From: Bryobacterales bacterium
GTDB taxonomy: Bacteria > Acidobacteriota > Terriglobia > Bryobacterales > Bryobacteraceae
DNA length: 24,319 nucleotides
NCBI GenBank assembly: GCA_020853155.1
Contig: JADYZL010000002.1
Span: 1-24,319 of the forward strand
Reading direction: 5' to 3'
Below, piece by piece: positions 22,734 through 24,319 of this stretch (positions within the stretch are counted from its first letter, which is position 1; each line of letters opens with the position of its first letter). The translations under genes and the position numbers were made by a program. The notes below the pieces were generated by a model, which did not search any database, was not told the DNA's origin, and saw only the letters and a list, made by a program, of their open reading frames with translations.

Positions 22734-24254
22734 ATGGTGGATGTAAACCCGTTCGCGGATGCGCTGCAAGGGTCCCGGAAGATTCCTCCCAGCGTTCTGG
22801 TGATCTTCGGCGCGAGTGGGGACCTCACGAAACGCAAGCTGATTCCCGCCCTGTACCGGCTCTTTCACGATGGGCGCCTGCCCAATTCCTTCTATATCAT
22901 CGGCAATTCCCGCACGGCGTTTTCCGATGAATCCTTCCGCGAAAAGCAGCGGGAGGAATTGGGAGAATTCCTCAAGGATATGGCCGTCGAGGAGGAGGAG
23001 TGGCAGCGCTTCGCCAAGCGAATCCATTACATCCCCGGGGATATGAAGGATCCCGCGTTGTATAAGGCGATCGGCGCGCGGATCGATGAGCTCGCGGGCG
23101 AAGTGCCGCATGAAGTCGTCTTTTATCTCTCCACGCAGCCCAGCTTCTACCCCGTCGCCGTGGACATGCTGCGGGAAACCGGCCTCAACAAGGGGAACGC
23201 GCAGCGGCGCGTGGTGGTGGAAAAGCCGATCGGCCACGATCTCGATTCCGCCCGCGAACTCGAGCGGCATCTCGACGCCGCGTTCGACGAATCGGATATT
23301 TATCGCATCGATCACTATCTCGGCAAGGAAACCGTCCAGAACATCCTCGCGTTCCGCTTCGCGAACGGCATCTTTGAGCCGCTCTGGAACCGGCGCTATG
23401 TGGACCATATCCAGATCACGGCCGCCGAATCGATCGGCGTGGAAGGCCGCGGCGCCTACTATCAGGAAACCGGCGCGCTACGCGATATGGTGCAGAACCA
23501 CATGTTGCAGGTGATGGCCACCGTGATGATGGAGCCCTACACGCGCTTCGGCGCGGGTCCGGTCCGGGACGAACGCTCAAAGCTGCTCCGCTCCATCCGC
23601 ATCTTCAAGCCGGAGGAGATCGCGGAGCACTCCGTCTGCGGCCAGTACGGGCCAGCCCGCGTCGGCGGCGAAGATCTGCCGGGCTTCCGCCAGGAACATG
23701 GCGTGAATCCGGACTCTCAGACGAAGACCTATGCCGCCGTGAACCTCTTCGTGGATAACTGGCGCTGGAGTGGCGTGCCCGTCTATATCCGCACCGGCAA
23801 GCGCCTTCCCAAGCGCGTGACGGATGTTGCCATCCAATTCCGCGCGGCCCCGAAAAACATGTTCGCCGCCATTCCGGGCGATCACGACGTCGCGCCCAAC
23901 CTGATGATTCTCCGCATTCAGCCGGACGAAGGCATCTCGCTCCGGTTCCAGTCGAAACGGCCCGGCAGCGGCATGCAGTTGCGTCCGGTGGGCATGGATT
24001 TCAATTACGGCACCAGCTTCGGCACGCGAACGCCCGAAGCCTATGAAACGCTGCTGCTGGATGCCCTGGGCGGGGACCCCACGCTCTTCATCCGGAAGGA
24101 CATGGTGGAAGCCAGTTGGCAGGTCGTGATGCCTGTTCTCGATCACTGGCTGGAAACCAAATTCGATTTCCCCAACTACGACGCGGGCACTTGGGGGCCA
24201 AAGGAAAGCGACGCCATGCTCGCCCGTCATGGGCACACGTGGAGGCGGCCATGA
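22734..24254 (+). CDS. zwf: glucose-6-phosphate dehydrogenase Zwf
   Basis: This 506-residue protein is full length for G6PD. It oxidises glucose 6-phosphate to 6-phosphoglucono-lactone, making NADPH at the entry of the oxidative pentose phosphate pathway. Seen: the nucleotide fold GASGDLTKRKLIPALY (26-41), RVVVEKPIG (159-167) and the substrate/catalytic motif RIDHYLGKETVQN (191-203) with the conserved His at 194. Also seen are NRRYVDHIQIT, GRGAYYQETGALRDMVQNHMLQ and VPVYIRTGKRLPKRVT. ATG 22734 is chosen; an in-frame TTG lies two codons upstream, and neither has a strong ribosome site. Only 37 bases separate it from the divergent TPR gene. Its stop overlaps the next start as ATGA, indicating coupled translation. 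Confidence 0.97.
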   Translation: MVDVNPFADALQGSRKIPPSVLVIFGASGDLTKRKLIPALYRLFHDGRLPNSFYIIGNSRTAFSDESFREKQREELGEFLKDMAVEEEEWQRFAKRIHYIPGDMKDPALYKAIGARIDELAGEVPHEVVFYLSTQPSFYPVAVDMLRETGLNKGNAQRRVVVEKPIGHDLDSARELERHLDAAFDESDIYRIDHYLGKETVQNILAFRFANGIFEPLWNRRYVDHIQITAAESIGVEGRGAYYQETGALRDMVQNHMLQVMATVMMEPYTRFGAGPVRDERSKLLRSIRIFKPEEIAEHSVCGQYGPARVGGEDLPGFRQEHGVNPDSQTKTYAAVNLFVDNWRWSGVPVYIRTGKRLPKRVTDVAIQFRAAPKNMFAAIPGDHDVAPNLMILRIQPDEGISLRFQSKRPGSGMQLRPVGMDFNYGTSFGTRTPEAYETLLLDALGGDPTLFIRKDMVEASWQVVMPVLDHWLETKFDFPNYDAGTWGPKESDAMLARHGHTWRRP

Positions 24255-24319
24255 ACGCCGTCCGCGAAATCGTGCAACCGGAGGAACTGCTCACGCAGTT
24301 GGAATCTCTCTGGACGGAG
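24251..24319 (+). CDS. start of probable G6PD assembly protein OpcA (partial)
   Basis: Only 23 codons are in the window. The ATG overlaps the zwf stop by four bases (ATGA). The visible sequence (MNAVREIVQPEELLTQLESL, then WTE) has the P/E-rich start followed by an LE-x-LW motif that resembles OpcA, a redox-sensitive helper of G6PD commonly found directly after zwf in cyanobacteria, actinobacteria and acidobacteria. 6-phosphogluconolactonase is the main alternative. Confidence 0.55.
   Translation, partial: MNAVREIVQPEELLTQLESLWTE

Noticed and set aside
1..24319. tRNA genes, CRISPR arrays, insertion sequences or prophage
   Set aside because: No cloverleaf with a GGTTCGAATCC-type arm, no regularly spaced repeats, and no transposase, integrase or phage structural frame was seen.

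Overview
The window is GC-rich, gene-dense bacterial chromosome, roughly 60-65% GC by eye. It most resembles an Acidobacteriota genome of the Bryobacter/Solibacter type. That placement is an inference from the mix of genes: CHAT/TPR modules, a zwf followed by an opcA-like start, a fucose-isomerase-like protein beside a secreted glycan enzyme, and several orphan proteins of a style common in that phylum. I see no rRNA, tRNA, CRISPR array, transposase or phage gene, so this looks like stable chromosome rather than an island.

Layout, left to right. Bases 1-1894 (minus) hold the first 631 codons of a TPR protein that runs into an outer-membrane-barrel-like C-terminus and off the left edge. It is divergent from a YaeI-type metallophosphoesterase (2037-2945, plus). 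A small orphan protein (2951-3430, minus) is divergent from purA (3488-4795, plus). The minus strand then carries greA followed by a CDP-alcohol phosphatidyltransferase (5983 down to 4831) and a fucose/arabinose-isomerase-like protein (7767-6142). The last is divergent from a secreted putative polysaccharide-active enzyme (8051-9814, plus). Heme A synthase ctaA (10828-9842) and a membrane protein with a long low-complexity segment (12716-11223) follow on the minus strand. ilvE (12862-13794, plus) ends in a good intrinsic terminator. An HD-GYP response regulator (15089-13911, minus) comes next. A compact minus-strand operon then encodes a VanX/DdpX-type lipoprotein, a parvulin isomerase and a formylglycine-generating enzyme (17998 down to 15480). 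Two plus-strand orphans follow (18206-19489 and 19577-20545). On the minus strand a membrane-TPR protein (22696-21884) precedes a CHAT-domain protein (21703-20561). The window closes with zwf (22734-24254, plus) and the first codons of a probable opcA, overlapping by ATGA.

How the genes work together. Most are housekeeping: purine synthesis (purA), transcript cleavage (greA), phospholipid head groups, heme A for cytochrome oxidase, branched-chain amino acids, and the pentose phosphate entry step. The unusual parts are: (i) a split TPR + CHAT pair in which the CHAT catalytic His/Cys positions seem to be lost; (ii) the dipeptidase-parvulin-FGE operon, which links protein folding, cell-wall turnover and sulfatase activation; (iii) the sugar-isomerase-like/secreted-enzyme divergon. 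Several gene starts were moved to downstream codons with better ribosome binding sites or signal peptides; these choices are noted in the entries.
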